64,000 nucleotides of DNA, taken from Clostridia bacterium (lineage in GTDB: Bacteria; Bacillota; Clostridia; Oscillospirales; CAG-272). Position 1 is the first letter of the stretch. Each line of letters begins with the position of its first letter. Location of the stretch: positions 124,001-188,000 of the forward strand of contig JAFYLH010000006.1 of NCBI GenBank assembly GCA_017537175.1, read 5' to 3'. The position numbers and the translations under genes were made by a program. Of this stretch, positions 8,288 to 16,941 are shown piece by piece. The notes beneath the pieces were generated by a model, which did no database searches, was not told where the DNA came from, and was given only the letters and a program-made list of their open reading frames with translations.

Positions 8288-9538
8288 ATGGATAAAAAAT
8301 ATCTTAAAAATGTAGGTATATATGTGCTCTCTGCCGTTTTGTCCCTGCTTTTGATAGGGTATATCGTATACCATCTCTTCAACAGCTTTTCTCAGGATGT
8401 AGAGACCTCTGCTGCGGTAATGGTTACCGTCAGCGAGACCTTTACAGCCGATGCATATATCTTCCGTGACGAAAAGCTTCTTTATTCCCAAAACGAGGGC
8501 AGCGTCAACTTTATGTATGACGACGGTACCATGGTGCGTAATGGCGCTACGGTGGCAAGTGTTTATTCGGGCGGTAACACCGACGAGATCAAGACCCTTG
8601 TGGGAGATCTGGAGCGTCGCATTTCAATACTTGAAAATTCAAGCCTGGTCAAGGATATTTCCATAAGCGATTCCACAGAGATAGATTCACAGATAACCTC
8701 TCTCTACCACACAATGACCGCGCGGCTCAATTCCGGGGATATAGACTATGTGTTAAGGCGTAAGGACGAGCTGCTTACCCTGCTTAACAAGAGACAGCTT
8801 CTTCTCAGACTGGTGGACAGCTTCAATCCCCAGCTTGCGGAGCTCAGAAGCCAAAAGACCTCTCTTACCACCTCTCTTGGCGCGGCAAACGAAATGGTAA
8901 CGGTGGACGAGCCGGGACTTCTTTATTCTGAGGTGGACGGCTATGAAAGTATATTCACTCTGGAGGCGGGAGACACCTTCACTCTCGGCGATTTCCATGA
9001 GATGATAAACAAAGAGCCTGCGGATGTAAAGGGTTATCCCATAGGCAAGATAGCCACCGACTACAAATGGTATATTGCCTGCGAGGTGCCTACGGTACAG
9101 CAGCAGTACTATTCGGTGGGAACGGTATATACGGTGCGCTTCCCCTACAGCGGCGACGCCGAGCTTCCAATGAAGCTCCAGCGCATTGTTACCTCGGCAG
9201 ATTATGACAGTATAGTTCTGGTATTCTCCACGGGTAATGTTCCGGATGATTTCAACTTCCTGCGTAAGCAGTCGGTGGAGATCGTTCAGCAGACATATAC
9301 CGGCTACCGCGTTCCCGTGTCCTCGGTGCGTATCGTTGACGACAGGCAGGGTGTGTTTGTCAAGTCGGGCAACCTTGCAATATTTAAAGAGATAGAGCCT
9401 TTGGTAGAGATAGACGGTTACTTTATAGTAGCGCTGCAGGACAGACAAAATGACGAAAACTATGCCGACAAGCTCGGTATGTACGATCTTATAATCACGA
9501 AGGGAAAGAACCTCTATGAAAACAAAATTATCCAGTGA
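8288..9538 (+). CDS. HlyD-like membrane fusion-type protein of the division cluster
   Basis: 416 residues with one N-terminal transmembrane helix (about residues 10-30) and a large extracytoplasmic domain: a first barrel-like part (AYIFRDEKLLYSQNEGSVN), a helical coiled-coil-like region (about 100-200), then a second beta-rich part ending with a VPVSSVRIVDDRQGVFV block, as in HlyD/biotinyl-lipoyl adaptors. Clostridia often carry such a gene just before yggS-sepF. Its job there is not established, and no partner ABC exporter is nearby, so a structural role at the septum or wall is as likely as export. Its last 23 bp overlap yggS, suggesting coupled translation. Confidence 0.75.
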   Translation: MDKKYLKNVGIYVLSAVLSLLLIGYIVYHLFNSFSQDVETSAAVMVTVSETFTADAYIFRDEKLLYSQNEGSVNFMYDDGTMVRNGATVASVYSGGNTDEIKTLVGDLERRISILENSSLVKDISISDSTEIDSQITSLYHTMTARLNSGDIDYVLRRKDELLTLLNKRQLLLRLVDSFNPQLAELRSQKTSLTTSLGAANEMVTVDEPGLLYSEVDGYESIFTLEAGDTFTLGDFHEMINKEPADVKGYPIGKIATDYKWYIACEVPTVQQQYYSVGTVYTVRFPYSGDAELPMKLQRIVTSADYDSIVLVFSTGNVPDDFNFLRKQSVEIVQQTYTGYRVPVSSVRIVDDRQGVFVKSGNLAIFKEIEPLVEIDGYFIVALQDRQNDENYADKLGMYDLIITKGKNLYENKIIQ

Positions 9539-10232
9539 GTATAAGAATTCCATAGCTCAAAACCTCCGTGAGGTAAGAGAGCGTATGGCAGAGGCAAACG
9601 GTATGGGACAGGATGTTACTTTGCTGTTGGCTACAAAAACAGTTCCGGCTGAGGCTATCAACTATGCCACACAGGAGCTGGGTGTTACCCATATCGGCGA
9701 GAACCGTGTGCAGGAGCTTCTGTCAAAGTATGACGAGCTGGAAAAGGAGAATGTCAACATCCACTTTATAGGCTCGCTTCAGACCAACAAGGTCAAGTAC
9801 ATCATAGACAAGGTGTGTATGATACACTCGGTAGACTCGGTAAAGCTGGCTGCCGAAATAGATCGTCAGGCAAAAAAGCACGGTAAAATAATGGACATTC
9901 TTGTGGAGATAAACATCGGCGAGGAGGAGAACAAGGGCGGTATCGCTCCCTCGGAGCTGGAGGCTTTTCTTGAAGAATTGACCCGTTTTGATAATATAAG
10001 AGTCCGCGGACTTATGACAATTGCCCCTTTTTGGTGCGAAAAAGCCGATTATCAAAAATATTTTACAAAAACATATCAATTTTTTATTGACATTTTGCCC
10101 AAAAAAATACATAATATATATAAGCCTGTCCTTTCGATGGGTATGAGCGACAGCTTTGATACCGCAATAGAGTGCGGATCAACTCTTGTCCGTCTCGGCA
10201 CGGTGGTCTTCGGTCACCGTCAGTACAAGTGA
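9516..10232 (+). CDS. YggS/PLPBP family pyridoxal-phosphate homeostasis protein
   Basis: 238 residues. Seen: LLLATKTVPAEAI with the PLP-binding Lys, GENRVQELLSKY, HFIGSLQTNKVKYI, VRGLMTIAP and LSMGMSDSFDTAIECGSTLVRLG, the whole set of YggS (YlmE) motifs. Known: these alanine-racemase-fold proteins bind PLP, have no confirmed enzyme activity and buffer PLP and amino-acid pools. It starts within the end of the preceding gene and precedes sepF, the usual Gram-positive order. Confidence 0.93.
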   Translation: MKTKLSSEYKNSIAQNLREVRERMAEANGMGQDVTLLLATKTVPAEAINYATQELGVTHIGENRVQELLSKYDELEKENVNIHFIGSLQTNKVKYIIDKVCMIHSVDSVKLAAEIDRQAKKHGKIMDILVEINIGEEENKGGIAPSELEAFLEELTRFDNIRVRGLMTIAPFWCEKADYQKYFTKTYQFFIDILPKKIHNIYKPVLSMGMSDSFDTAIECGSTLVRLGTVVFGHRQYK

Positions 10233-10279
10233 TAAGCAATAACAAAAATAAAGTTTAAAGTAAATGGAGGAATACTACA

Positions 10280-10708
10280 ATGGGATTCATGGACAAGTTC
10301 AGAGATATGGTTAATCCTGAAAAGAACTACGAGGAAAATTATGATGAATACGGATATGAGGGCGAGGATGTAGTTGCAGATGCACCTGCAGCTAACCAGA
10401 CCTTTGGCTCCGCTTCCAACGGTACAGCTCTTGAACTCAAGGTTATCCGCCCCGAGCGTTTTGAGACAGTTACCCAGATAGCTGACCATCTTATCAACAA
10501 CCGCACAGTCGTTCTCAATCTTGAGGCTACCAACAAGGAGACCGCAAGAAGAATGATCGACTTCCTTTCCGGTGTTGCTTACTCTATCGAGGGCAACCTT
10601 AAGAAGGTAGCTAACAATACCTTTGTTATCACCCCCGGTAATGTTGCTGTATCCGGCGAGCAGCAGGCTCAGGCTTTCCAGCAGGCAGCAGCTCCCGCTG
10701 AGTTTTAA
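10280..10708 (+). CDS. sepF: Cell division protein SepF
   Basis: 142 residues, ATG 10280 with GGAGG upstream. The N terminus (MGFMDKFRDMV) is an amphipathic membrane-binding helix, followed by an acidic linker and the SepF core (residues 50-125: VIRPERFETVTQIADHL, TVVLNLEATNKETARRMIDF, GVAYSIEGNLKKVANNTFVI). SepF polymerises on the membrane and anchors FtsZ. A strong hairpin follows the stop codon and may lower expression of the downstream genes relative to sepF. Confidence 0.96.
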   Translation: MGFMDKFRDMVNPEKNYEENYDEYGYEGEDVVADAPAANQTFGSASNGTALELKVIRPERFETVTQIADHLINNRTVVLNLEATNKETARRMIDFLSGVAYSIEGNLKKVANNTFVITPGNVAVSGEQQAQAFQQAAAPAEF

Positions 10709-10730
10709 TTGAGGCTTACTGTACATATGT

Positions 10731-10757
10731 TGGGAGACTGATTTTATCAGTCTCCCA
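10731..10757 (+). terminator. Strong hairpin between sepF and yggT
   Basis: A perfect 12-bp stem (TGGGAGACTGAT / ATCAGTCTCCCA, loop TTT), followed by AAAGTGTTTTTA. It may be a partial terminator or an mRNA-stabilising stem, since the operon continues past it. Confidence 0.6.
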
Positions 10758-10794
10758 TAAAGTGTTTTTATGAGAGTATAGTTTGAGGCAGGAA

Positions 10795-11073
10795 ATGTTG
10801 GATATTGTGTGGTTTGTTGTCAAAACTCTGCTGAGTTTGTGCATTAATTCTTTGCTTATAATCATGTTTGTCAAAGCTGTTATGTCCTGGATAGCTCCTA
10901 CTCTGGACCACCCGATTATGAGCTTTGTCAGCGGTGTTACCGAGCTGGTCGTATATCCTGTCAGAATGCTGCTTATGCGTTTTGATTTTGTCAGAACATT
11001 TCCCCTTGACCTGTCATTTCTGGCAACCAGCATCATATTGGTGCTGCTCAGAACTCTTTTGTCATCGTTATGA
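10795..11073 (+). CDS. YggT family membrane protein
   Basis: The start is taken at ATG 10795, with GAGG 6 nt upstream; the frame opens at a TTG at 10783. The 92-residue product has two hydrophobic helices (about 8-30 and 68-90) and between them the family block MSWIAPTLDHPIMSFVSGVTE. Known: YggT (YlmG) proteins lie next to sepF in Gram-positives and chloroplast ancestors and are tied to division and membrane organisation. Its stop overlaps the ylmH start (ATGA). Confidence 0.88.
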   Translation: MLDIVWFVVKTLLSLCINSLLIIMFVKAVMSWIAPTLDHPIMSFVSGVTELVVYPVRMLLMRFDFVRTFPLDLSFLATSIILVLLRTLLSSL

Positions 11074-11825
11074 CAGACAAGCTTTTAGCCTCCCGCATTG
11101 ACGATATGCTTCACCGTGCAGACCGCGGCGAGGCTGCTTACAGTTCCTTTCTCAACGAGACCGAGAAGGCAGAGGCCTTAGCCTATCTCAAGGGCAGAGC
11201 TTCAGAGCTTAGTGTAAGATTTTACGGAGGGTATGAGGGGGCCGAGAGAACACGGCTTTTCATCTACCCCGATTATTATGATTTTGAGGATATCAAGGAT
11301 TGCATAAGGGCAGTTGAGCTTAAGGGCAGCGGATACGAGTCCTTAAGGCATTCCTCGTTTTTGGGCGCCCTTACATCCCTCGGCATAGACAGGGCAAGGA
11401 TGGGCGATATTGTTACAGACGGCATTACGGCAATACTGTTTGCCGACGAAAAGATTATTGAGTTTTTGTTATCCGACCCGCCGCCCCTTACCAGAGTGGG
11501 AAGAGATACGGTAAGGATAAGTGAGTATGACATTCCCGCGGATTTTGAAAACCGCAGAGAATACAAGGATATCTTTGATACGGTTGCATCCCCAAGGCTT
11601 GACTGCGTTGTTTCTTCACTTGCATCCCTGAGCCGTGAAAGGGCAAAGGCGCTTGTGAGCTCGGGACAGGTTATGGTAAACCATATCCCCGAGGAAAAAA
11701 CTGACACAACGGTAAGCGAGGGAGATACCGTTACAATAAGATCATACGGCAAGTTCCGTATAGAGTCGCTCAGCGACCGAACTAAAAAAGACAGATACAA
11801 GCTTATAGCGAAGAAATATATTTAG
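11070..11825 (+). CDS. YlmH family S4-domain RNA-binding protein
   Basis: 251 residues, starting in a 4-bp ATGA overlap with yggT. The N-terminal part has the YlmH core (RLFIYPDYYDFEDIKDCIRAVE), and the C-terminal third has an S4 domain (RLDCVVSSLASLSRERAK, SGQVMVNH, GDTVTIRSYGKF). Known: Gram-positive YlmH binds ribosomal complexes and helps rescue stalled nascent chains. Position in the sepF-divIVA cluster is conserved. Confidence 0.9.
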   Translation: MTDKLLASRIDDMLHRADRGEAAYSSFLNETEKAEALAYLKGRASELSVRFYGGYEGAERTRLFIYPDYYDFEDIKDCIRAVELKGSGYESLRHSSFLGALTSLGIDRARMGDIVTDGITAILFADEKIIEFLLSDPPPLTRVGRDTVRISEYDIPADFENRREYKDIFDTVASPRLDCVVSSLASLSRERAKALVSSGQVMVNHIPEEKTDTTVSEGDTVTIRSYGKFRIESLSDRTKKDRYKLIAKKYI

Positions 11826-11838
11826 TGAGGAGAAAAAT

Positions 11839-12573
11839 ATGGTACCGCCCCATGAATTAAAATCCATGGAGTTTGCCCGAGTCCTCAGAGGCTATAATCC
11901 TCAAGAGGTAGATAGCCATATCGAATATCTGATGCAGAGCTATACCGAGCTGTATAAGCATACTGCCGATATGGAAAAGGCATACACCGACCTGTACCGC
12001 AGATACAAAGAAGCCACCAAGGACCGCGATGCGGTCAAGAGTGATCTTATAGACGCCCGTGTTGCATCGGACAAGATAATCGAAGCGGCAAACGAAAAGG
12101 CCGAGATGATAATAAGGGCATCCAAGACCAACTGTGATTATATAATCAACGACTACAGACGAACCGTAGCGGAGGAAAGAAACAAGCTTATCAAGATACA
12201 GGCAGAGCTTCAGGCCTTCCGCGAGACAGTACTTAAGGAGTGCCGCAGCTATATGGACCGTATAGAGGATATGGCCGAGATAAGCGACACCACCCTGTAC
12301 TATTCTACAGACGACGAGCTGACAGCAAGAGTGCTTGACGAGATCAAGACCGATGTCAGATATGCAATGGCAGAAAAGGAGCTGCTTGACACCATAAGCG
12401 ACGATGAGGTGGCAGTAGACCTTGACTGCTTTACCGAAGAGGCTCCGGATACAGCTACACCCGAGGCAACACGCACCGATGTGTTTGCCGGTTCAAAGGT
12501 GGATCTGTCCGAGACTATTCAGCTTCCGGATAACTATTCTGAGATGCTGGCAAACCTTGTCGATAACAATTAA
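11839..12573 (+). CDS. divIVA: DivIVA domain protein
   Basis: 244 residues from ATG 11839 (GAGGAG upstream). The N-terminal DivIVA membrane-curvature block is clear (ELKSMEFARVLRGYNPQEVDSHIEYL), followed by a long coiled coil (residues about 30-150) and an acidic, Thr-rich tail. DivIVA marks poles and septa and recruits division or wall-growth factors. It closes the sepF-yggT-ylmH-divIVA block and is followed after 156 nt of structured leader by ileS. Confidence 0.92.
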   Translation: MVPPHELKSMEFARVLRGYNPQEVDSHIEYLMQSYTELYKHTADMEKAYTDLYRRYKEATKDRDAVKSDLIDARVASDKIIEAANEKAEMIIRASKTNCDYIINDYRRTVAEERNKLIKIQAELQAFRETVLKECRSYMDRIEDMAEISDTTLYYSTDDELTARVLDEIKTDVRYAMAEKELLDTISDDEVAVDLDCFTEEAPDTATPEATRTDVFAGSKVDLSETIQLPDNYSEMLANLVDNN

Positions 12574-12729
12574 GCATACCCTGCTGCGCTTTGCTTCATA
12601 CACTGCAACGCAGTCTTATATACTGAAAATTATTAAGGAGGGGTTAGCACCCCGGCCAAACTATGTTCCGTATCACACGGAACAGCGCGACTGTAAACAC
12701 TGAAATTAATTAAGGAGTAACATAGAAAA
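12574..12729 (+). promoter_or_regulatory. Structured divIVA-ileS intergenic region with duplicated ribosome-site segment
   Basis: Contains hairpins GGGGT-TAGC-ACCCC (about 12642-12655) and TGTTCCGT-ATCAC-ACGGAACA (about 12664-12684). A near-duplicate segment, ACTGAAAATTATTAAGGAG and ACTGAAATTAATTAAGGAG, carries an AAGGAG both before the hairpins and before ileS. No T-box consensus (AGGGTGG-ACCGCG) was found, so control of ileS here is open. Confidence 0.45.
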
Positions 12730-15504
12730 ATGGCAATGGATTACACCGAAACATTAAATCTGCCCAAGACCGAGTTTTCGATGAGGGCAAACCTTCCTAC
12801 CCGTGAGCCTGATATGCTTGCGGCTATGTACACAAAGGATCTTTATCACGCAATGCTTAAGAGAAACGAGGGTAAGCAGTCCTTTATTCTTCACGACGGC
12901 CCTCCCTTCTCCAACGGCAATATTCATATGGGTACCGCACTTAACAAGGTGCTCAAGGACTTTATCGTAAAGTATAAGTCTATGCAGGGCTACTATGCTC
13001 CCTATATTCCCGGCTGGGACAACCACGGTATGCCTATCGAGAGCGCCATCATCAAGCAGAACAAGCTTGACCGTAAGAAGATGTCTGTCTCCGACTTCCG
13101 CCGTGCCTGCCACGAGTTCGCTATGAAGTTTGTAGGCATCCAGATGGATTCCTTCAAGCGACTCGGTGTTCTTGGCGAATGGGACGATCCCTACCTCACT
13201 ATGGACCCCAAGTTTGAGGCAAGAGAGGTAAGAGTATTCGGCGAGATGTTTAAGAAGGGCTACATCTACAAGGGTCTTAAGCCTGTTTACTGGTGTCCCA
13301 ATGACGAGACCGCTCTTGCTGAGGCTGAGATCGAGTACAAGGATGCTCCCTGTACCTCTATCTTTGTTAAGTTCAATGTAACAGACGATAACGGCAAGCT
13401 CGCAGGCATCTGTGATCTTGCAAACACATATTTCATTATCTGGACAACCACAACCTGGACTCTTCCCGGTAACCTTGCAATTGCAGTTCACCCCAGAGAA
13501 AACTACTCTGTAGTTAAGGCTGATAACGGCGAGTGCTATATCGTTGCCGATATGCTTGCAAGCCGTACAATGAAGCAGGGCGGTATCGAAAATTACGAGA
13601 TCATCGCTACCTTCAAGGGCTCCGAGCTTGAGTACATGAACACCAAGCATCCCTTCCTTGACAGAAACTCTGTTGTAGTCAATGCCGACTATGTTACCAT
13701 GGATTCAGGTACAGGCTGTGTACACACCGCTCCCGGCTTTGGTGCAGAGGACTACCTCACCGGTGTTAAGTACAAGATGGATATCGTAGTTCCCGTAGAC
13801 GACCGCGGTTATCAGACCAAGGATGCAGGCAAGTTTGCAGGCATGCATTATGAAGAATCCAACACCGCTATCTTAGCAGACCTTAAGGAGACAGGCGCAC
13901 TCTTTGCTTCTGAGGATGTTGTTCACTCCTATCCTCACTGCTGGAGATGTAAGAAGCCTATCATCTTCCGTGCTACTCCTCAGTGGTTCTGCTCTGTAGA
14001 TGCCTTTAAGGATGAGGCTATCAAGGCGGCAGACAATGTTCAGTGGATGCCCAAGTGGGGCGAGGACCGTATGAAGTCTATGATCCGTGAGCGTGCAGAC
14101 TGGTGTATCTCCCGTCAGCGCCATTGGGGTCTTCCTATCCCCGTAGTTTACTGTGAAAAGTGCGGCAAGCCCGTATGCACAGACGAAACAATAAATATGA
14201 TCGCAGATACCTTTGCAGCTGAGGGCTCAAATGCCTGGTTCGATAAGGAAGCAAGCGCGCTTGTACCCGAGGGCTTTGTATGTCCCTTCTGCGGTGACGA
14301 TCACTTCACCAAGGAGACCGATACCCTTGACGGTTGGTTCGACTCCGGCTCAACACACTTCAGCGTTCTTGAAAACGCTCCCGATCACACCTGGCCCTCT
14401 GACCTCTATCTTGAGGGTGCAGACCAGTACAGAGGCTGGTTCCAGTCCTCTCTTCTCACCGCTGTAGGTGCCAAGGGCGAGGGTGCTCCCTATAAGGGTG
14501 TTCTTACCCACGGCTGGGTAGTTGACGGCGAGGGTAAGGCAATGCACAAGTCTCTTGGTAACGGTGTTGACCCTGCAGATGTTATCAAGAAGTACGGTGC
14601 AGACCTCCTCAGACTCTGGGCGGCTTCTGCTGACTATACAGTTGATGTAAGATGCTCGGATAACATCTTCAAGCAGCTCTCCGAGACCTACCGTAAGATC
14701 AGAAATACCGCAAGAATGTTCATGGCAAACCTGGGTACACCCGAAACCGACTTTGATCCCAACAAGGATATGGTGGATGTCAATGAGCTTCTTGATATAG
14801 ATAAGTGGGCACTTGCCCGTATGAATAAGCTTGTTGCAAATGTAAACAAGGCTTATGACAACTATGAGTTCCATATTCTCTACCACGATATTGCAAACTT
14901 CTGCACCATCGATATGTCTAAGCTTTACATCGATATCGTAAAGGACAGACTCTATGTAGAGCTTAAGGACTCTAAGGAAAGACGCAGTGCTCAGACCGCA
15001 ATGTATCTTATCCTTAACGCTCTTACCCGTATGATCGCTCCTATCCTCTCCTTTACAGCAGATGAGATCTGGGAGTCTATGGCTCACGCAGAGGGCGACG
15101 ATGTTCGATCCGCACTTCTCAATGATATGCCCGTATACGAAGAAAAGTATGCCTTTGCAGATGTTGAGGAGCAGTGGAACAAGCTCTTTACAATGCGTGA
15201 TGATGTAATGAAGGCACTTGAAGAGGCAAGAGCGGCTAAGCTCATCGGTAAGTCTCTTGAGGCTAAGATCACAATCGCGGCAAACAGCGAGCAGCTTGAG
15301 GTATTAAAGAGCTTCGGCGACGAGCTTAAGACAGTATTTATCGTTTCTCAGGTTGAGCTCTCCGAGGGCGAAGGCGATGAGCTCAAGGTAGAGGTTGCAG
15401 TAGCAGACGGCGAAAAGTGTGACCGTTGCTGGATGCACTCCACCGACGGAGTAAAGACCGAGGACGGTTATTTGTGCAAGAGATGTTCCGTAATTCTTGG
15501 TTAA
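12730..15504 (+). CDS. ileS: Isoleucyl-tRNA synthetase
   Basis: 924 residues. HIGH-type motif at PFSNGNIHMGTALNK, editing-domain block WTTTTWTLPGNLAI, signature-loop region DGEGKAMHKSLGNGVDP (the KMSKS equivalent reads AMHKS, a variant I believe occurs in clostridial IleRS), anticodon-binding region, and a C-terminal zinc ribbon CDRCWMHS ... CKRC. It charges tRNAIle in the cytoplasm. It lies between divIVA and lspA as in many Gram-positives. Start ATG 12730 has AAGGAG 14 nt upstream; ATG 12736 is an equally possible start. Confidence 0.97.
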   Translation: MAMDYTETLNLPKTEFSMRANLPTREPDMLAAMYTKDLYHAMLKRNEGKQSFILHDGPPFSNGNIHMGTALNKVLKDFIVKYKSMQGYYAPYIPGWDNHGMPIESAIIKQNKLDRKKMSVSDFRRACHEFAMKFVGIQMDSFKRLGVLGEWDDPYLTMDPKFEAREVRVFGEMFKKGYIYKGLKPVYWCPNDETALAEAEIEYKDAPCTSIFVKFNVTDDNGKLAGICDLANTYFIIWTTTTWTLPGNLAIAVHPRENYSVVKADNGECYIVADMLASRTMKQGGIENYEIIATFKGSELEYMNTKHPFLDRNSVVVNADYVTMDSGTGCVHTAPGFGAEDYLTGVKYKMDIVVPVDDRGYQTKDAGKFAGMHYEESNTAILADLKETGALFASEDVVHSYPHCWRCKKPIIFRATPQWFCSVDAFKDEAIKAADNVQWMPKWGEDRMKSMIRERADWCISRQRHWGLPIPVVYCEKCGKPVCTDETINMIADTFAAEGSNAWFDKEASALVPEGFVCPFCGDDHFTKETDTLDGWFDSGSTHFSVLENAPDHTWPSDLYLEGADQYRGWFQSSLLTAVGAKGEGAPYKGVLTHGWVVDGEGKAMHKSLGNGVDPADVIKKYGADLLRLWAASADYTVDVRCSDNIFKQLSETYRKIRNTARMFMANLGTPETDFDPNKDMVDVNELLDIDKWALARMNKLVANVNKAYDNYEFHILYHDIANFCTIDMSKLYIDIVKDRLYVELKDSKERRSAQTAMYLILNALTRMIAPILSFTADEIWESMAHAEGDDVRSALLNDMPVYEEKYAFADVEEQWNKLFTMRDDVMKALEEARAAKLIGKSLEAKITIAANSEQLEVLKSFGDELKTVFIVSQVELSEGEGDELKVEVAVADGEKCDRCWMHSTDGVKTEDGYLCKRCSVILG

Positions 15505-16022
15505 AGGTAGTTTGGCTGGGCATTATTTCGGCCGCATGTGTCGGACTTGACCAGTTGAGCAAATATCTTTGTGTAAGGTATATGACACTTGGGGATAGTG
15601 TAACCATTATCCCTAAGGTGCTTGACTTTACTTATATACAGAACAAGGGTGCCGCCTTTGGCAGTCTCAGTAATGCCAGATGGGTGTTTATGATAGCATC
15701 TGTGGTTATGATAGCCGCCATTGCCGTATATGTTATTTATAACAGACGGACACTTCGTTACCCCTCGGTAATAACCCTGTCACTTATTTTGGGCGGCGGT
15801 ATAGGTAATATGATCGACCGTATATGGTTGGGATATGTTATCGATTTCATTGATGTCAAGTGCGTACCCTACTGGTGCTGGATATTCAATGTTGCCGACA
15901 GCTTTGTCTGTGTAGGTGCGTTTTTCCTTGTGATAATATTTATCATAAGCGAGATAAAGGCAAAGAAAACCGCAGAACCCAGGGGGGAAAAGGAAAACAG
16001 CGATGTCACAACAGACCTTTAA
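15483..16022 (+). CDS. lspA: Lipoprotein signal peptidase LspA
   Basis: Start at ATG 15483 (MFRNSWLKVVWLG) or GTG 15474, three codons earlier, which is better spaced from GAGGACGG; both lie inside the 3' end of ileS. About 180 residues, four hydrophobic helices. Seen: the family blocks IQNKGAAFG, GNMIDRI with the first catalytic Asp, and FNVADSFVCVG with the second. It is an integral membrane aspartyl peptidase that removes signal peptides from prolipoproteins, such as the several lipoproteins in this window. A short charged cytoplasmic tail ends the protein. Confidence 0.92.
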   Translation: MFRNSWLKVVWLGIISAACVGLDQLSKYLCVRYMTLGDSVTIIPKVLDFTYIQNKGAAFGSLSNARWVFMIASVVMIAAIAVYVIYNRRTLRYPSVITLSLILGGGIGNMIDRIWLGYVIDFIDVKCVPYWCWIFNVADSFVCVGAFFLVIIFIISEIKAKKTAEPRGEKENSDVTTDL

Positions 16023-16938
16023 GGCTGAAAATACCGATATCGGTAAAAGAATCGACATTTTTGTGGCGGAACGGGCAGGACTTACCCGTTCCGCTTCTCA
16101 AAAGGTCCTGGCGGACGGCCATACTTTGGTAAACGGCGCGACTGTCAGGAAAAATTATAAAATATCAGAAAATGATATTGTAGAGGTAGAATTACCCGAG
16201 CCCACCGAGCTTGACTGCATACCCGAGGATATTCCCGTAGATATAGTTTATGAGGACGAATACCTTGCAGTAGTCAATAAGCCAAAGGGTATGGTAGTCC
16301 ATCCCGCACCGGGTAACTATACAGGCACCTTGGTCAATGCTCTGCTTTATCATATGAAGGGTCGGTTGTCCTCTATTAACGGAGTTATCCGCCCGGGTAT
16401 AGTACACCGAATCGATAAGAACACAAGCGGACTTCTGATGATAGCAAAGACGGATGAAGCACACTTAGGACTTGCAGAGCAGATAAAGGATCACAGCTTT
16501 GAACGGCTTTACGAGGCGATACTTGTTGGTAACCTCAAGGAGGATGCGGGAACGATAGATGCTCCCATAGACCGTCACCCCGAGGACCGAAAAAAGATGG
16601 CGATAGTGAAGGACGGAAGAAATGCCGTGACCCACTACCGTGTGCTTGAAAGATTCCCCGGCTTTTGCCACGCAGAATTTAAGCTTGAAACAGGCAGGAC
16701 TCATCAGATAAGAGTTCATTCTAAAAGTGTAGGCCATCCTGTTTTGGGCGATACTCTCTACGGAGCAGGAAAGACCAAATTTGAATTACAGAACAAGAAT
16801 ATAATTGAAGAGCAGACCCTTCACGCAAGGACTCTCGGCTTTATACATCCCATAACAGGTGAGAAGCTGTCCTTTACAAGCGATCTGCCCGAGTATTTTG
16901 ATACATTACTGACTAAATTAAGAAAAATGGAGGGTTAA
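16003..16938 (+). CDS. RluD/RluA-family 23S rRNA pseudouridine synthase
   Basis: 311 residues, starting 20 bp before the lspA stop with AAAGGA upstream. An N-terminal S4 domain (residues 13-70) precedes the RluA-family catalytic core: NKPKGMVVHPAPGN, HRIDKNTSGLLMIAK with the catalytic Asp, FERLYEAILVG, and ETGRTHQIRVH. It probably modifies U1911/1915/1917 of 23S rRNA (RluD), but the Bacillus neighbour of lspA, YlyB, shows the exact target is not settled by position. Confidence 0.9.
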   Translation: MSQQTFKAENTDIGKRIDIFVAERAGLTRSASQKVLADGHTLVNGATVRKNYKISENDIVEVELPEPTELDCIPEDIPVDIVYEDEYLAVVNKPKGMVVHPAPGNYTGTLVNALLYHMKGRLSSINGVIRPGIVHRIDKNTSGLLMIAKTDEAHLGLAEQIKDHSFERLYEAILVGNLKEDAGTIDAPIDRHPEDRKKMAIVKDGRNAVTHYRVLERFPGFCHAEFKLETGRTHQIRVHSKSVGHPVLGDTLYGAGKTKFELQNKNIIEEQTLHARTLGFIHPITGEKLSFTSDLPEYFDTLLTKLRKMEG

Positions 16939-16941
16939 AAA

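Noticed and set aside
8753..9553. A 266-codon minus-strand frame opposite the HlyD-like gene
   Set aside because: Antisense shadow; composition and lack of a start signal do not support a gene.
12630..12660. Possible T-box antiterminator before ileS (AAGGAGGGGTTAGCACCCC)
   Set aside because: It lacks the AGGGTGG-ACCGCG core and specifier-loop features; it is a simple hairpin.
12663..12713. 16-codon ORF before ileS
   Set aside because: No ribosome site at proper distance and no Ile run; not a convincing leader peptide.
14542..14566. Altered KMSKS motif of IleRS (AMHKS)
   Set aside because: I believe this variant is common in clostridial IleRS; the rest of the enzyme is intact.
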